Source: Thermoproteota archaeon
GTDB taxonomy: Archaea; Thermoproteota; Thermoprotei; Thermoproteales; Thermocladiaceae
Reading direction: 5' to 3'
Length of the DNA stretch: 32,766 nucleotides
Assembly (NCBI GenBank): GCA_013154355.1
Contig: JAADCU010000028.1
Location: 1-32,766, forward strand
Part shown: positions 16,763 through 25,516 of the stretch, in pieces
Layout of the letters: every line of letters starts with the position of its first letter
How positions within the stretch are numbered: the stretch's first letter is position 1
Made by a program: the position numbers and the translations under genes
Notes under the pieces: generated by a model
Databases searched by the model: none
What the model was told of the DNA's origin: nothing
The model's input: the letters and a program-made list of their open reading frames with translations, nothing else

Positions 16763-18077
16763 TGACATATTACCAGATGTAGGAAAGTATGTTGAGAAGA
16801 TAAGATCATTACTTGCAAGAGATATTGCTAGGTACTGTCTATCACTGCTCATAGTCTTCATAACTCTAGGTCTACTATTAATGAACGTCTACATCATATA
16901 CTCAAGCTCAGGTCTTCTAGCAACATTATTAGCATTTCTTGTAGTACCTAGACCAGACATAAATGTTCAACTAGAGGTAGAGAAGAGAGAAGTCAAGATC
17001 GGTGATAAGATAGATCTAAAGATAAGAGTAGTCTCTAGTAGAGGACTTGGAATCATAACATGTAGGATAAATATTCCAGAGAACTTTGAGATAGTTAAAG
17101 GAAGAACAACATTCATGATAATTAAAGGTGTTGGAAGATCAGAGTACCTATATGATATCACACTTAGAGCAGCGAAAATAGGAAAATGTAGGATAACCAT
17201 AAGTGAGGTAGAGCTATATCATGTTCTTGGTGTTGGAGGTCCAAAAAAGATTAGTAATATCGCAGAGATAGAGCTCGCAGTAGTTCCATACATTATTCAG
17301 GTTGCTCAGATTCGTCGTATTAGACAAGCTAGGACACGTATACCTCCAATAACTGTTTCAAGGTTAACACTAGGTGCAGCATCTACAGAGTTTAAAGAGA
17401 TTAGAAAATATGTTCCAGGAGATCCTGTAAAAAACATAAATTGGAAAGCTACGGCGAGAGTAGGTTCCGAGGTTCCGCTAGTGAATGAGTATGAGAAGGA
17501 GAGTATATCGAGAGTAATGATAGTTCCTGATTTATCGGAGAGAACTAACATAGGTGGTGGAGGAGCACATGTACAGGAGGAGATACTATCAATAGTATTT
17601 TCAATTATCAGACTTCTCCTCAGAAGAGGATGTAGAGTACATGTTGTTGATCCATTTAGTGGAGAGATACGTAACGTGAGGGGATTGAAAGACTATGTTA
17701 GAATCTATAGAGAGATAATAGAGAGGAGAAGTAGAGGAGAAACAGGTATAGACATTCTAGAAGCTCTAGGTAGACAGTACTCAAGAATTAGAAATGTAGA
17801 TTACTTGATCATTCTTACATATATAGATCATCGTAGTCTAAAAATGTTGGAGAGATTTAGAACCTTAGCTAGAAGATGTAAAATACTAGTAATAGATTTC
17901 GATGTTTCAGAACTGTTAAGAAAAGATGTATACGGTGAATATGTTTCAGATATGTATAGAATATATAAGATAGCTTTTCAGAAACATTTAAGAAAGTTAG
18001 GTGTCAAAGTTCTACTTCATGTCTCAGGTATAAATATAGGAAGAACCGTGAACATGATACTATGTCAGGTAAGCTAG
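16752..18077 (+). CDS. DUF58 protein (vWA-like), MoxR partner
   Basis: The 441-residue protein has two N-terminal membrane helices (about residues 30-65), then a beta-rich domain, and the DUF58 signature FKEIRKYVPGDPVKNINWKATARVG near 215-238, followed by a VNEYE strand. The C-terminal half (about 250-420) has strands ending in MIVPDLSE and YLIILTYID that fit a vWA-like Rossmann fold. DUF58 proteins sit beside moxR in most prokaryotes and are thought to be membrane-bound scaffolds. It overlaps both neighbours (11 and 16 nt). Confidence 0.88.
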   Translation: MSTSDILPDVGKYVEKIRSLLARDIARYCLSLLIVFITLGLLLMNVYIIYSSSGLLATLLAFLVVPRPDINVQLEVEKREVKIGDKIDLKIRVVSSRGLGIITCRINIPENFEIVKGRTTFMIIKGVGRSEYLYDITLRAAKIGKCRITISEVELYHVLGVGGPKKISNIAEIELAVVPYIIQVAQIRRIRQARTRIPPITVSRLTLGAASTEFKEIRKYVPGDPVKNINWKATARVGSEVPLVNEYEKESISRVMIVPDLSERTNIGGGGAHVQEEILSIVFSIIRLLLRRGCRVHVVDPFSGEIRNVRGLKDYVRIYREIIERRSRGETGIDILEALGRQYSRIRNVDYLIILTYIDHRSLKMLERFRTLARRCKILVIDFDVSELLRKDVYGEYVSDMYRIYKIAFQKHLRKLGVKVLLHVSGINIGRTVNMILCQVS

Positions 18078-18745
18078 ATAGAGTAGTCATACTCGTACTT
18101 CAGCTATCGATCTCTATAGTATCTGCTGTCCTCTTATCATATCTAATACTTATCGTACCATTGTTAAGATATTTCACCTATGTTGCAGAGTATAGTATTG
18201 GTATATATGTTAATCCTTTTCTAGCATCGTTCATGTTTTTCTCGGCTGTCTTCTTAACATACTCTATAGCTTCTCGAACATGTAGACTTGGACCACTTGT
18301 ATGTACTATAATGTGTATAATAGTCCTATTCTTCAATTCTCCTATAGTGTACTTGATGACTTTGAGAATAGAGCAGGTAAGTAAGATCATTGCTAGCACA
18401 GTAGGCACGTTTGTACGTGGATTCTACATACCTTCAAATGATCTAGTATATGTATCTATGCTATGTGTTGTCAGTACTCTAATGCTCATACTTAGTCGAG
18501 TAATAGAGAATAGTTATGCTATAGAGGAGCTTGTATTTATCAAGAGAGTACCATTATTAGGATCTTTCTCTAATATTGTTATTACGACATCTCTAATACT
18601 GATATCTCTAGCATTCATCACTTTAGGAGCATTATTAGAGATCTCTCATACGTGGACTAGTGTACCTGTAGGTATATCTCTAATTTCTATTGGACTAACA
18701 TGTCTACTAGTAATGATTCTGATCCTTGCTAGAGGTAGAACATAG
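18062..18745 (+). CDS. Membrane protein, last gene of the MoxR cluster
   Basis: The 227-residue protein has about six predicted membrane helices (around 9-35, 48-70, 78-98, 128-146, 169-191 and 203-223) and no recognisable domain. It overlaps the DUF58 gene by 16 nt. Membrane location and position suggest that it belongs to the same complex as the other cluster proteins. No function can be named. Confidence 0.65.
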   Translation: MSGKLDRVVILVLQLSISIVSAVLLSYLILIVPLLRYFTYVAEYSIGIYVNPFLASFMFFSAVFLTYSIASRTCRLGPLVCTIMCIIVLFFNSPIVYLMTLRIEQVSKIIASTVGTFVRGFYIPSNDLVYVSMLCVVSTLMLILSRVIENSYAIEELVFIKRVPLLGSFSNIVITTSLILISLAFITLGALLEISHTWTSVPVGISLISIGLTCLLVMILILARGRT

Positions 18746-18749
18746 AACG

Positions 18750-18759
18750 TTTATATATC
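18750..18759 (+). promoter_or_regulatory. TATA box of the NAC gene (leaderless)
   Basis: TTTATATATC is centred about 28 nt before the ATG at 18783, a strong archaeal TATA at leaderless distance. Confidence 0.7.
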
Positions 18760-18782
18760 TTGAAAGTAGTAGCTTAAGATAG

Positions 18783-19193
18783 ATGTGTGCGTTTAATCCT
18801 CGAAAGCTGAGAAAGATGTTGAAAAACTTGGACATAAGTAATCTAAAGCTAGAGGAGGTTCCCAACGTTGTTAAGGTTGAGATAGTTTTCAGAGACGGTT
18901 CAAGAATAGTTATCGACGCTCCAGCAGTTGCTAAGATGAATCTTGGAGGACTAATACTCTTTCAGATACAGGCTCAGGCAAGCTCTATAAGAAGAGAGGA
19001 GAAGATTCAGCAACCTCAAGCCTTGATAATGCCTAGTGGCGAAGAGAAGAAGCTCTATACTGAGGAGGATATTGAGCTCGTAGTACAGGAGACTGGGTGT
19101 AGTAGAGAAGAGGCTGTTAAGGCTCTCGAAGAGACTAAGGGAGATATTGCTGAGGCCATAATGTTATTGAAAGAACGTAAGTCAGGTACCTAG
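18783..19193 (+). CDS. nac: Nascent polypeptide-associated complex protein (archaeal NAC)
   Basis: Archaeal NAC is a homodimeric chaperone at the ribosomal tunnel exit. The 136-residue protein has a basic N terminus ([11 protein letters not shown]) that contacts the ribosome, the NAC beta domain ([21 protein letters not shown], about 28-65) and a C-terminal UBA domain ([19 protein letters not shown], about 98-133). Length and order match the family. It has its own strong TATA box. The stop overlaps the convergent ahcY by 12 nt. Confidence 0.93.
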   Translation: MCAFNPRKLRKMLKNLDISNLKLEEVPNVVKVEIVFRDGSRIVIDAPAVAKMNLGGLILFQIQAQASSIRREEKIQQPQALIMPSGEEKKLYTEEDIELVVQETGCSREEAVKALEETKGDIAEAIMLLKERKSGT

Positions 19194-20504
19194 AGTCCAA
19201 GAGCTAAGGTACTTCTTCTGTTCTTCTGTCAACTGATCTATCTCTACGCCCATGGCGTCAAGCTTCAATTTTGCCACAGATATATCAAGCTCGTCAGGAA
19301 GCTTGTACACTTTTCTCTCTAGTTTTCCCCTGTTCTTAACAAGGTACTCTACTGCAAGTGCTTGATTAGCAAATGACATGTCCATCACTTCGCTTGGGTG
19401 TCCTTCTGCACATGCTAGATTGACTAGTCTACCCTCAGCTAGTAGGTATATTCTTCTACCATTCCTCAACGTGTACTCTGTTACTCCTGGCCTTATCTCT
19501 CTTTTAGATACTGCAAGCTCCTCAATGTCTGGTACCCATATCTCGACGTTGAAGTGTCCCGTGTTTGCTAGTATTGCTCCGTCTTTCATTTTCTCTACAT
19601 GTTCTTTTCTTATCACCTTCATGTTTCCTGTAGCTGTTATAAATATGTCTCCTATCTCTGCAGCCTTGATCATCGGCATGACCTCGAAACCGTCCATTAC
19701 TGCTTCAAGTGCTCTAAGCGGGTTGACCTCTGTTACTATGACTCTTCTAGCACCAAGACCACGTGCTCTCATTGCAACTCCTCTACCTACCCATCCGTAT
19801 CCTGCTACTACGACTATCTTTCCTGCTACTAGTATGTTTGTTGCTCTGAGAATGCCATCCCATGTTGATTGACCTGTACCATACCTGTTATCGAACAGGT
19901 ACTTGGTATATGACTCGTTGACAGCTATGACAGGATATCTGAGAACACCGTCACGTTCCATAGCTTTTATTCTTATGACACCTGTCGTCGTCTCTTCTGT
20001 TCCACCGATAACTTTGCTGATCATTTTTTCGAAATCTCTTTCACCAAGGATCTCTTTAGCATATCTTGTAGCATCATCTTCTATCTTGAGCACGAGCTTA
20101 TGAAATGTAGAGATTATGTCTGCTCCATCGTCCATTGTTATGTCAGGTTCTATTGATAGTGCATTACCTATAGCATTATAGTACTCTCTCTCATTCATTC
20201 CTCTCCAAGCATAGACGTATACTCCCTCTTCTGCAAGAGCTGCAGCAACATCATCCTGAGTTGAGAGAGGATTACAGGGAGCTAATGCGACAGAGGCGCC
20301 ACCAGCTACTAACGTACGTACTAGGACGGCAGTCTCCTTAGTTACGTGAAGGCTAGCAGCAATCTTGAGACCTTCAAGAGGTCTCTCCTTACTAAATCTC
20401 TCTCTTATTTTGAGAAGAACAGGCATATGACGTTCAGCCCACTCAATCTGTAGACGACCACGCTCAGCTAGGGAAGGATCCTTAACCTTAACCTGAGGAC
20501 ACAT
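19182..20504 (-). CDS. ahcY: S-adenosylhomocysteine hydrolase
   Basis: AhcY reversibly splits S-adenosylhomocysteine into adenosine and homocysteine, removing the inhibitor made by methyltransferases. The 440-residue protein has the expected pieces in order: N-terminal [14 protein letters not shown], the substrate motif DDGADIIS, the [18 protein letters not shown] segment with the catalytic lysine, the NAD-binding GYGWVGRG and the [12 protein letters not shown] motif near the end. The C terminus lacks the long Lys-Tyr tail of eukaryotic enzymes, as usual in archaea. A TTTTAAG box at about 20529-20536 lies about 28 nt upstream of the ATG, so the mRNA is probably leaderless. Confidence 0.95.
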   Translation of the reverse strand: MCPQVKVKDPSLAERGRLQIEWAERHMPVLLKIRERFSKERPLEGLKIAASLHVTKETAVLVRTLVAGGASVALAPCNPLSTQDDVAAALAEEGVYVYAWRGMNEREYYNAIGNALSIEPDITMDDGADIISTFHKLVLKIEDDATRYAKEILGERDFEKMISKVIGGTEETTTGVIRIKAMERDGVLRYPVIAVNESYTKYLFDNRYGTGQSTWDGILRATNILVAGKIVVVAGYGWVGRGVAMRARGLGARRVIVTEVNPLRALEAVMDGFEVMPMIKAAEIGDIFITATGNMKVIRKEHVEKMKDGAILANTGHFNVEIWVPDIEELAVSKREIRPGVTEYTLRNGRRIYLLAEGRLVNLACAEGHPSEVMDMSFANQALAVEYLVKNRGKLERKVYKLPDELDISVAKLKLDAMGVEIDQLTEEQKKYLSSWTLGT

Positions 20505-20527
20505 GCTAGAGCAAGAGTGAGTACACT

Positions 20528-20536
20528 ACTTAAAAG
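20528..20536 (-). promoter_or_regulatory. TATA box of ahcY
   Basis: On the minus strand CTTTTAAG is centred about 28 nt before the ahcY ATG at 20504, consistent with a leaderless message. Confidence 0.55.
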
Positions 20537-20607
20537 ATTTCCTAGAGAACGTCAGATACCTACCGTGAGCCTTATCTTCTAGCTCTCGATCATTATCATA
20601 GTCATTT

Positions 20608-21867
20608 TTATTCTTCAACACATTTTCCAGTCTTTAGATTACATAGCCATGCTACTGTACTCAGATCTATGAGCTCTCCCGTAGGTACCCAATATATCTG
20701 ATGTATGTCATTGTAGTAGGGTTTTATATATTTCAATCCTATCGGACTCAGGTATCCATGACCATTCTCTATAGCTGATATTGCTTTCAGAACATCGTTT
20801 GGTAGATCTTTCTCGAGGAAGTTCTCTATCGAGCTTGGCTGTGGTGGCTCGAGAAAGAACGCATGCATCCATGCTCCACCTTCTGATAATACGTGTATGC
20901 GTATAGTATCGTTTACAAATATTGTTATCCTTACCACAGAGTCTATCCAGTTATCTATCACATAGTTAGGATTGTAGAGACCTTCCTGAATCTCCTTAAG
21001 TACTCCAGGATGCCACGTGTCCTCCCATAGTAGTAACATGTCTATCACGACCTTAGTTCTCGAGCTTACTAGCTTCTTCAGAGTAAAAGTATGTACACCT
21101 CCTAACGCATCTATGATCTTAAACGTCCAGTCCTCTGTAGCATATGTTGGATTTATTACGACCACTATTGGACCTAGATCGTACCTCTGTTCTAGAGTCA
21201 TGTCCTTTATGTCAAGCACTGTCTGTCCTATTGGTAGGACAGTCGTGGTCTTGGTCCATATCGAGCCACACTCGTTTCCGTGACATCTGACAGCGTATAT
21301 TTTAGCAAATGGGTATACAAGTATGCTGTCCCAATAGTCAGACGATAGATTAACGTAGAGTCTATCGTTAGATCTTGCAACCTCATCTTCAAAATATGCA
21401 AATCTTAGCTCTTTTAGACCGTTTCTAAGTGATTTAAAGTCTGAAGGAGGCGATATTGCTGATATAGAGGATGAAGTAACAAAGAGAACGTATCCAGTAT
21501 CTGGGATCTTTCTCATACAGTGAAGCAATGTACCTATTACAGGAATGGTATTGAGCGTATCTGGACTGAGCTTTAGACCTCCAGGAAAAGTCTCTATACA
21601 TGCTATAGTACCGTTAAGATACTCTATGACAACATCTTTAATGGTAATGGGCTCGTTCGTAGTAACGTAATAGACCAGGTATCCTGGACCTGGACGATAA
21701 CCGATAACTTTTATCTTACCTATGTTAGATACAGACTCTGAAGAAGGTGCATGAAATGTGAGCACTGTACTATAAAGATAGATGAGCATGGCAACTATCA
21801 CAACGATAGCACATGCTAGTATAGATGTTACTACGTGTGATACAGCAGCACGTTTAATACTACTCAC
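20608..21867 (-). CDS. Secreted/surface protein with type IV pilin-like N terminus
   Basis: The 419-residue protein starts at GTG 21867 with a short basic segment and a long hydrophobic helix: MSSIKRAAVSHVVTSILAC, hydrophobic through about residue 33. This fits a class III (archaellin/pilin) signal, with PibD-type cleavage probably after Ala7 or Ala8. The remainder is beta-rich with conserved aromatic and Gly/Pro turns and several cysteines (Cys-His-Gly-Asn-Glu-Cys near 195-201), and has no domain I recognise. It is far longer than typical minor pilins (about 120-180 residues). It could be a large pilus-tip or surface protein; the alternative is a simple membrane-anchored extracellular protein. 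Confidence 0.6.
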   Translation of the reverse strand: MSSIKRAAVSHVVTSILACAIVVIVAMLIYLYSTVLTFHAPSSESVSNIGKIKVIGYRPGPGYLVYYVTTNEPITIKDVVIEYLNGTIACIETFPGGLKLSPDTLNTIPVIGTLLHCMRKIPDTGYVLFVTSSSISAISPPSDFKSLRNGLKELRFAYFEDEVARSNDRLYVNLSSDYWDSILVYPFAKIYAVRCHGNECGSIWTKTTTVLPIGQTVLDIKDMTLEQRYDLGPIVVVINPTYATEDWTFKIIDALGGVHTFTLKKLVSSRTKVVIDMLLLWEDTWHPGVLKEIQEGLYNPNYVIDNWIDSVVRITIFVNDTIRIHVLSEGGAWMHAFFLEPPQPSSIENFLEKDLPNDVLKAISAIENGHGYLSPIGLKYIKPYYNDIHQIYWVPTGELIDLSTVAWLCNLKTGKCVEE

Positions 21868-21899
21868 GGCGTACCCTCAGTAATTAGGACTTATCGAGT

Positions 21900-21909
21900 A
21901 TATTTATAA
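21900..21909. promoter_or_regulatory. Symmetric TATA element between the pilin-like gene and a candidate sRNA
   Basis: ATTTATAAA-type core (TTTATAAA, 21902-21909) reads the same on both strands. It lies about 36-38 nt from the minus-strand GTG at 21867 and about 27-35 nt before the plus-strand C box at 21941, so it could drive either or both. Confidence 0.45.
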
Positions 21910-21935
21910 ACTTCCTCAACAATATTCGCTAAACC

Positions 21936-21992
21936 AGCAAGTGATGAAGGGTACCAAAACAGAGCGATGACGAACTCATGACGAGCTGAGTT
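21936..21992 (+). ncRNA. Candidate C/D box sRNA
   Basis: The pattern is C box GTGATGA 21941-21947, a 12-nt guide (21948-21959), D'-like CAGA 21960-21963, C'-like GCGATGA 21964-21970 and D CTGA 21986-21989. The second guide is 15 nt and D' and C' are each one base off consensus and directly adjacent. An upstream TATA at the right distance supports it. It is weaker than the sRNA at 9065 and may be coincidence. Confidence 0.45.
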
Positions 21993-22012
21993 AGATGATC
22001 CTACTCCGGTCA

Positions 22013-23083
22013 TCATATCGGCACTAGCTCTATATTAAGGACCTTGGTAACAGCATGGATTGCTGGATTGATACCTTCTATACATTCTCTAGGTGCTGCA
22101 ATGATCTTATGTACATTACCTATACCGAGATCAAGCTTCAGTAAGGCCTCATAGGTCAGTACTTGACCAATAGCATGCTCATCGATCTTACAATTCTTTA
22201 CCTCGATTACTGTGACTTTTTTACCGTTAAGGTTCATTTTAAGTAGAGATTCTGCATAAATTACCTGGACATAAGTATCAGGAAAACGTGCCCGATACAG
22301 ACTACCAAGCCTGTACATGTGTTCCATACCACGTGCACAGGGGTAGATTCCCGGCTTAAGCTCATATGGCTCCTCTATGACTACCAGATCAGCACGTAGA
22401 GGATATGCAGCTATACTTACCTCTCTAAGAATATGGTAATATGTCGGATCTCCAGCACCTACTCTATCTACTAAAGACTTAATGTATCTGAGTCCTAGTG
22501 GAACTTCTACAAGAACAGCAACGTTACTATCCTTATTAAGTAAGTCTTCTATTATTTTAAATACTAGATCGTCATGAGTTGGCTTCAACGATTCTATTTT
22601 TCCTTGAAGCACTTGCTCTATCTTGTTAATAATTTCCTCGAGATATTGAGGATTTTCTAATACAAGTCTAAGAAAAGCGATATTATAACTGACCCAGCTT
22701 AGCCCAGTCTCCTGTCTCAGTTTATTAGCAACCTGCCTCCACAGGTCTAGATCTCTTGTCCAAGCTGCATGATACCATACGACCTGTCCATCTCTGACAA
22801 GCGCGATAACTCCATGAATATGTATGACCCCTCTCCTAGACTTCAATGCTTGTGAAACAGTTAAATCATGTATCTTATTGAGTATCTTACTTCTTCTCTT
22901 AAAATGTTCTTCATAAATAAATTCTTCCTGTCCCGACTTTATTGGATAAAGCTCATAATCAATACCAATCCTCTCCTTAATCTGTTCAAGCAGTCTGAGA
23001 ACGAGCTCATGTTCTCTATGAAAAAAGTTGATCATATCCTCAACATAGTAATATCTAAGCTTGTATCTGCTGAGGAGAGACAT
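22013..23083 (-). CDS. PD-(D/E)XK-type nuclease-like protein
   Basis: The C-terminal half has the arrangement of RecB/Cas4-type PD-(D/E)XK nucleases: Asp232 in LRADLVVIE, then Glu294-x-Lys296 in VTVIEVKNCK, then Gln307-x3-Tyr311 in AIGQVLTYEALL. The N-terminal 200 residues are helical with a small beta pair and match nothing I know. The start is placed at ATG 23083 because a TTTATAAAA TATA box lies 26 nt upstream; the longer form from ATG 23116 would place that box inside its first codons. The protein is then about 356 residues. It stands alone, with no cas or repair genes adjacent; a DNA repair, defence or mobile-element origin is possible. Confidence 0.6.
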   Translation of the reverse strand: MSLLSRYKLRYYYVEDMINFFHREHELVLRLLEQIKERIGIDYELYPIKSGQEEFIYEEHFKRRSKILNKIHDLTVSQALKSRRGVIHIHGVIALVRDGQVVWYHAAWTRDLDLWRQVANKLRQETGLSWVSYNIAFLRLVLENPQYLEEIINKIEQVLQGKIESLKPTHDDLVFKIIEDLLNKDSNVAVLVEVPLGLRYIKSLVDRVGAGDPTYYHILREVSIAAYPLRADLVVIEEPYELKPGIYPCARGMEHMYRLGSLYRARFPDTYVQVIYAESLLKMNLNGKKVTVIEVKNCKIDEHAIGQVLTYEALLKLDLGIGNVHKIIAAPRECIEGINPAIHAVTKVLNIELVPI

Positions 23084-23104
23084 TACTAGTATACTGTTTA
23101 CATC

Positions 23105-23113
23105 TTTTATAAA
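23105..23113 (-). promoter_or_regulatory. TATA box fixing the nuclease-like gene start
   Basis: TTTATAAAA on the minus strand is centred about 26 nt before ATG 23083. It overlaps the alternative upstream ATG at 23116, which argues for the shorter protein. Confidence 0.6.
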
Positions 23114-23200
23114 CATTCTTCGTATGAAGAGAGTACTGTACTTAGGAACTCATGTTCTTCACATAATATATGTACCATGTACATAGTTTAACAATGATAT

Positions 23201-23464
23201 TTAAGTCTGGTCTTCCATACATTGGTATCCTTGTGACCTAAGCTCATGTATTATTAATTCAGCTAATGCCCATTCTGCATCTGGTAGTCCTTCAAAGATT
23301 AACTTATTATTCAAGTATATTTTCACGTTCTCTGATATTCTTTCTACTACCTCTATTTTCTCTATACACGTCATCTCTCTTATTATATCTTCTACTTCTT
23401 TCAACCACGATCTTAATGTGTATAGGTAGTATTCAGGTCCCTCAAATGTTATTACTATGCTCAT
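23201..23464 (-). CDS. Small conserved-looking protein of unknown function
   Basis: The 87-residue protein has a compact alternating pattern: a strand (MSIVITFEG), a helix (about 12-30), a strand pair (IEKIEVVERI, VKIYLNNKLIFEGL) and a final helix (AEWALAELIIHELRSQ). That fits a small alpha/beta fold of the thioredoxin-like or ferredoxin-like kind, but no CxxC motif is present and I do not recognise the family. It is divergent from the glycerophosphodiesterase gene, 44 nt apart. Length, composition and AGA-rich coding suggest a real gene. Confidence 0.6.
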   Translation of the reverse strand: MSIVITFEGPEYYLYTLRSWLKEVEDIIREMTCIEKIEVVERISENVKIYLNNKLIFEGLPDAEWALAELIIHELRSQGYQCMEDQT

Positions 23465-23472
23465 GAGATATA

Positions 23473-23482
23473 TGTTTAATAG
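23473..23482 (+). promoter_or_regulatory. TATA box of the glycerophosphodiesterase gene
   Basis: GTTTAATAG is centred about 30 nt before ATG 23509, the spacing for a leaderless transcript. Confidence 0.5.
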
Positions 23483-23508
23483 TCTAGTCTTAGTAAGTCT
23501 ATCCTCAT

Positions 23509-24207
23509 ATGCGTAAGGTGCTTGTCATAGGTCATAGAGGAGCTTGTGGTTATTTTCCTGAGAACACGATACTTTCACTGAAGAAGGCTATCGAGATGGG
23601 GGTTGATGCTGTTGAGTTTGATGTTAGAATGACTAAGGATGGTGTATTAATACTTTTCCATGATGAAAAACTTGATAGATTATTAAGAATCCATGGTAAA
23701 GTTAGAGATAGAACTTACGATTTCTTAAAGAAGTTTACTATTAGAGGTGAGAAGATTCCTACTCTAGAGGAAGCTTTACAAGTTCTAAAGAATAAGAATG
23801 TGAAGATAGTTGTAGAGGTCAAAGAACCTGACACTATCGATAAAGTGATTGATATCATCTCTCGCTCAGGTATTGAAAAAGATCGTTTTCTCATAGTATC
23901 GTTTTACCATACCATAATTAAGAAAGTGAAGGAGAGTGGTTACAGGTTTGGTGCTATCTTCGTATGTAGACCTATCTCTATTAGACAGATGTTTAGTGAA
24001 GTAATGCCTGATGTTGTTCTTCCTAGACAAGATATGCTTGATAGGGAACTTATTGATGAAGCTCATAGCCTAGGAGTAATGGTAGGTACATGGGTTATAA
24101 ATGATGAGTCTGATCTTCAGAAAGTTATTGATCTTGGAGTTGACATGGTAGCGTCAGATTATCCTGACAAGATTATTAGAGCTCTTAAACAGACTAGGCT
24201 TTTCTAA
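23509..24207 (+). CDS. Glycerophosphodiester phosphodiesterase
   Basis: GDPD enzymes hydrolyse glycerophosphodiesters to glycerol phosphate and an alcohol. The 232-residue protein has the TIM-barrel signatures: GHRGACGYFPENT (His9, Arg10, Glu18), VEFDVRMTKDG (Glu36, Asp38) and the catalytic His51 in LFHDEKLDR, then late strands VVEVKEP and TWVINDES. No signal peptide is visible, so it is cytoplasmic. In an archaeon it may act on ether-lipid-derived head groups or other phosphodiesters. Its stop overlaps the convergent flavodiiron gene by 14 nt. Confidence 0.92.
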   Translation: MRKVLVIGHRGACGYFPENTILSLKKAIEMGVDAVEFDVRMTKDGVLILFHDEKLDRLLRIHGKVRDRTYDFLKKFTIRGEKIPTLEEALQVLKNKNVKIVVEVKEPDTIDKVIDIISRSGIEKDRFLIVSFYHTIIKKVKESGYRFGAIFVCRPISIRQMFSEVMPDVVLPRQDMLDRELIDEAHSLGVMVGTWVINDESDLQKVIDLGVDMVASDYPDKIIRALKQTRLF

Positions 24208-25435
24208 GTTCATTAACTATCTTATAGATCTCCTCGCTGATGTTATCTATAAGCTTCTTATCTGGTCTTCCTTTATATGTCACATTCTTCAGTATCTCCA
24301 TTCCAGCTTCAGAGAGCCTCTTAGTGAGTTCTTTATCTGCTGATGGAGCCCAGCCATATGATGATATTATTATGAATCTCTTTCTAAGTCCTTTAAATTT
24401 TGTACATATCATTGATACTATGCTATCTATGAGAGGATTTAGAGATCCCTCATATGTCGATGCTCCTAGAATTATGAGATCTGCGTCTATGGCATCTCCT
24501 AGGACATCAGACTTGTTGGAGTGTGTCTTATCGGTGAACTTGTAGATTCTTAGTTCTATGTCCTGTTCTTCGAGTCTTCTGACTATGCTCGATATCATTC
24601 TCTCAACGTTTCCATACATTGAAGAATAGATTATCACTACCTTGAACTTTCCACCAAATCTCTCACCACGAGCCCATGCAAGATAGCTCTTGACTATGAT
24701 GTCAGGCTTGTTTACCCAGACGAGACCATGACCTGGAGCTATGATCTTATAATCTATGCCTATGCTCACTAGTTTATCGACAGCCTTTATCACATGTTGA
24801 CTATACTTAGCAACTATGTTAGCGAAATAGTCACGAGCATGTGGCAGGTACTCAGATATTACGTCGTCTGAGGAGTCTACTACTGTTCTTGGAATAGAAT
24901 AGCCTCCAAATGCGTCACATGTGAAGAGAACCTTCTCCTCTGGATAGTACGTCATTGCAGTATCAGGCCAGTGAAGCCAGGGCGTGTGTAGAAAGATCAG
25001 CTCTACATCTCCTAGAGATATCTTCTCGCTATCTTTAAGAGGTTTGAAAAATGGCAGAGCTCTTCCAAGAAAGCCCTCTAGCATAGATTTAGCAAACTGA
25101 GTACCTAGAAGTTCTATGTTTCCTAGAAGCCTAAGAAGAATCTCTATGCTTCCAGTATGATCGGGCTCTGTATGATGAACTATGATCTTCTTAATATCTT
25201 TAAGATCTATAACGCTCTCTAAAGCCTCTACGAAGAGGTCAGAGAACTCTCTTTTCCACCCGTCAATAAGTATAGCTCCTTCACTAGTCGTCACTATGTA
25301 GGCGTTATATGTTATTCCTTCAGGAATAGGCCATATGCCCTCGAAGAATCTCGTATCTGTATCATCTAGCCTAAGCAGATATACTCTCTTTGTGAGCTTG
25401 TGAACTCTGTACGTAGTCATCCATATACCTGACAT
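24194..25435 (-). CDS. fprA: Flavodiiron protein (A-type flavoprotein)
   Basis: Flavodiiron proteins reduce O2 to water or NO to N2O and protect anaerobes. The 413-residue protein has the metallo-beta-lactamase domain with all diiron ligands: His88-x-Glu90-x-Asp92-His93, His155, Asp174 and His236. It is followed by a flavodoxin domain with FMN loop YSSMYGNVERM (about 270-280) and LIILGASTYEGSLNP. There is no rubredoxin or flavin reductase fusion, so it is the basic class A form. Presence fits an anaerobic hyperthermophile coping with oxygen exposure. A CTTAAATATC element lies about 22 nt upstream of the start. Confidence 0.93.
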   Translation of the reverse strand: MSGIWMTTYRVHKLTKRVYLLRLDDTDTRFFEGIWPIPEGITYNAYIVTTSEGAILIDGWKREFSDLFVEALESVIDLKDIKKIIVHHTEPDHTGSIEILLRLLGNIELLGTQFAKSMLEGFLGRALPFFKPLKDSEKISLGDVELIFLHTPWLHWPDTAMTYYPEEKVLFTCDAFGGYSIPRTVVDSSDDVISEYLPHARDYFANIVAKYSQHVIKAVDKLVSIGIDYKIIAPGHGLVWVNKPDIIVKSYLAWARGERFGGKFKVVIIYSSMYGNVERMISSIVRRLEEQDIELRIYKFTDKTHSNKSDVLGDAIDADLIILGASTYEGSLNPLIDSIVSMICTKFKGLRKRFIIISSYGWAPSADKELTKRLSEAGMEILKNVTYKGRPDKKLIDNISEEIYKIVNELRKA

Positions 25436-25516
25436 AAGATATTTTTACAAGATATTTAAGCGATACTGTAACACAAGTTTAGTATTCCTAACTTATCTAT
25501 TTCGAAAAGCTGATGA

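Noticed and set aside
19378-19872. Long plus-strand frame inside ahcY
   Set aside because: ahcY is a clear conserved enzyme on the minus strand; the opposite frame is low-complexity shadow coding.
22013-23116. Longer nuclease-like protein starting at 23116
   Set aside because: Its start overlaps a strong TATA (TTTATAAAA) that is 26 nt from the internal ATG at 23083.
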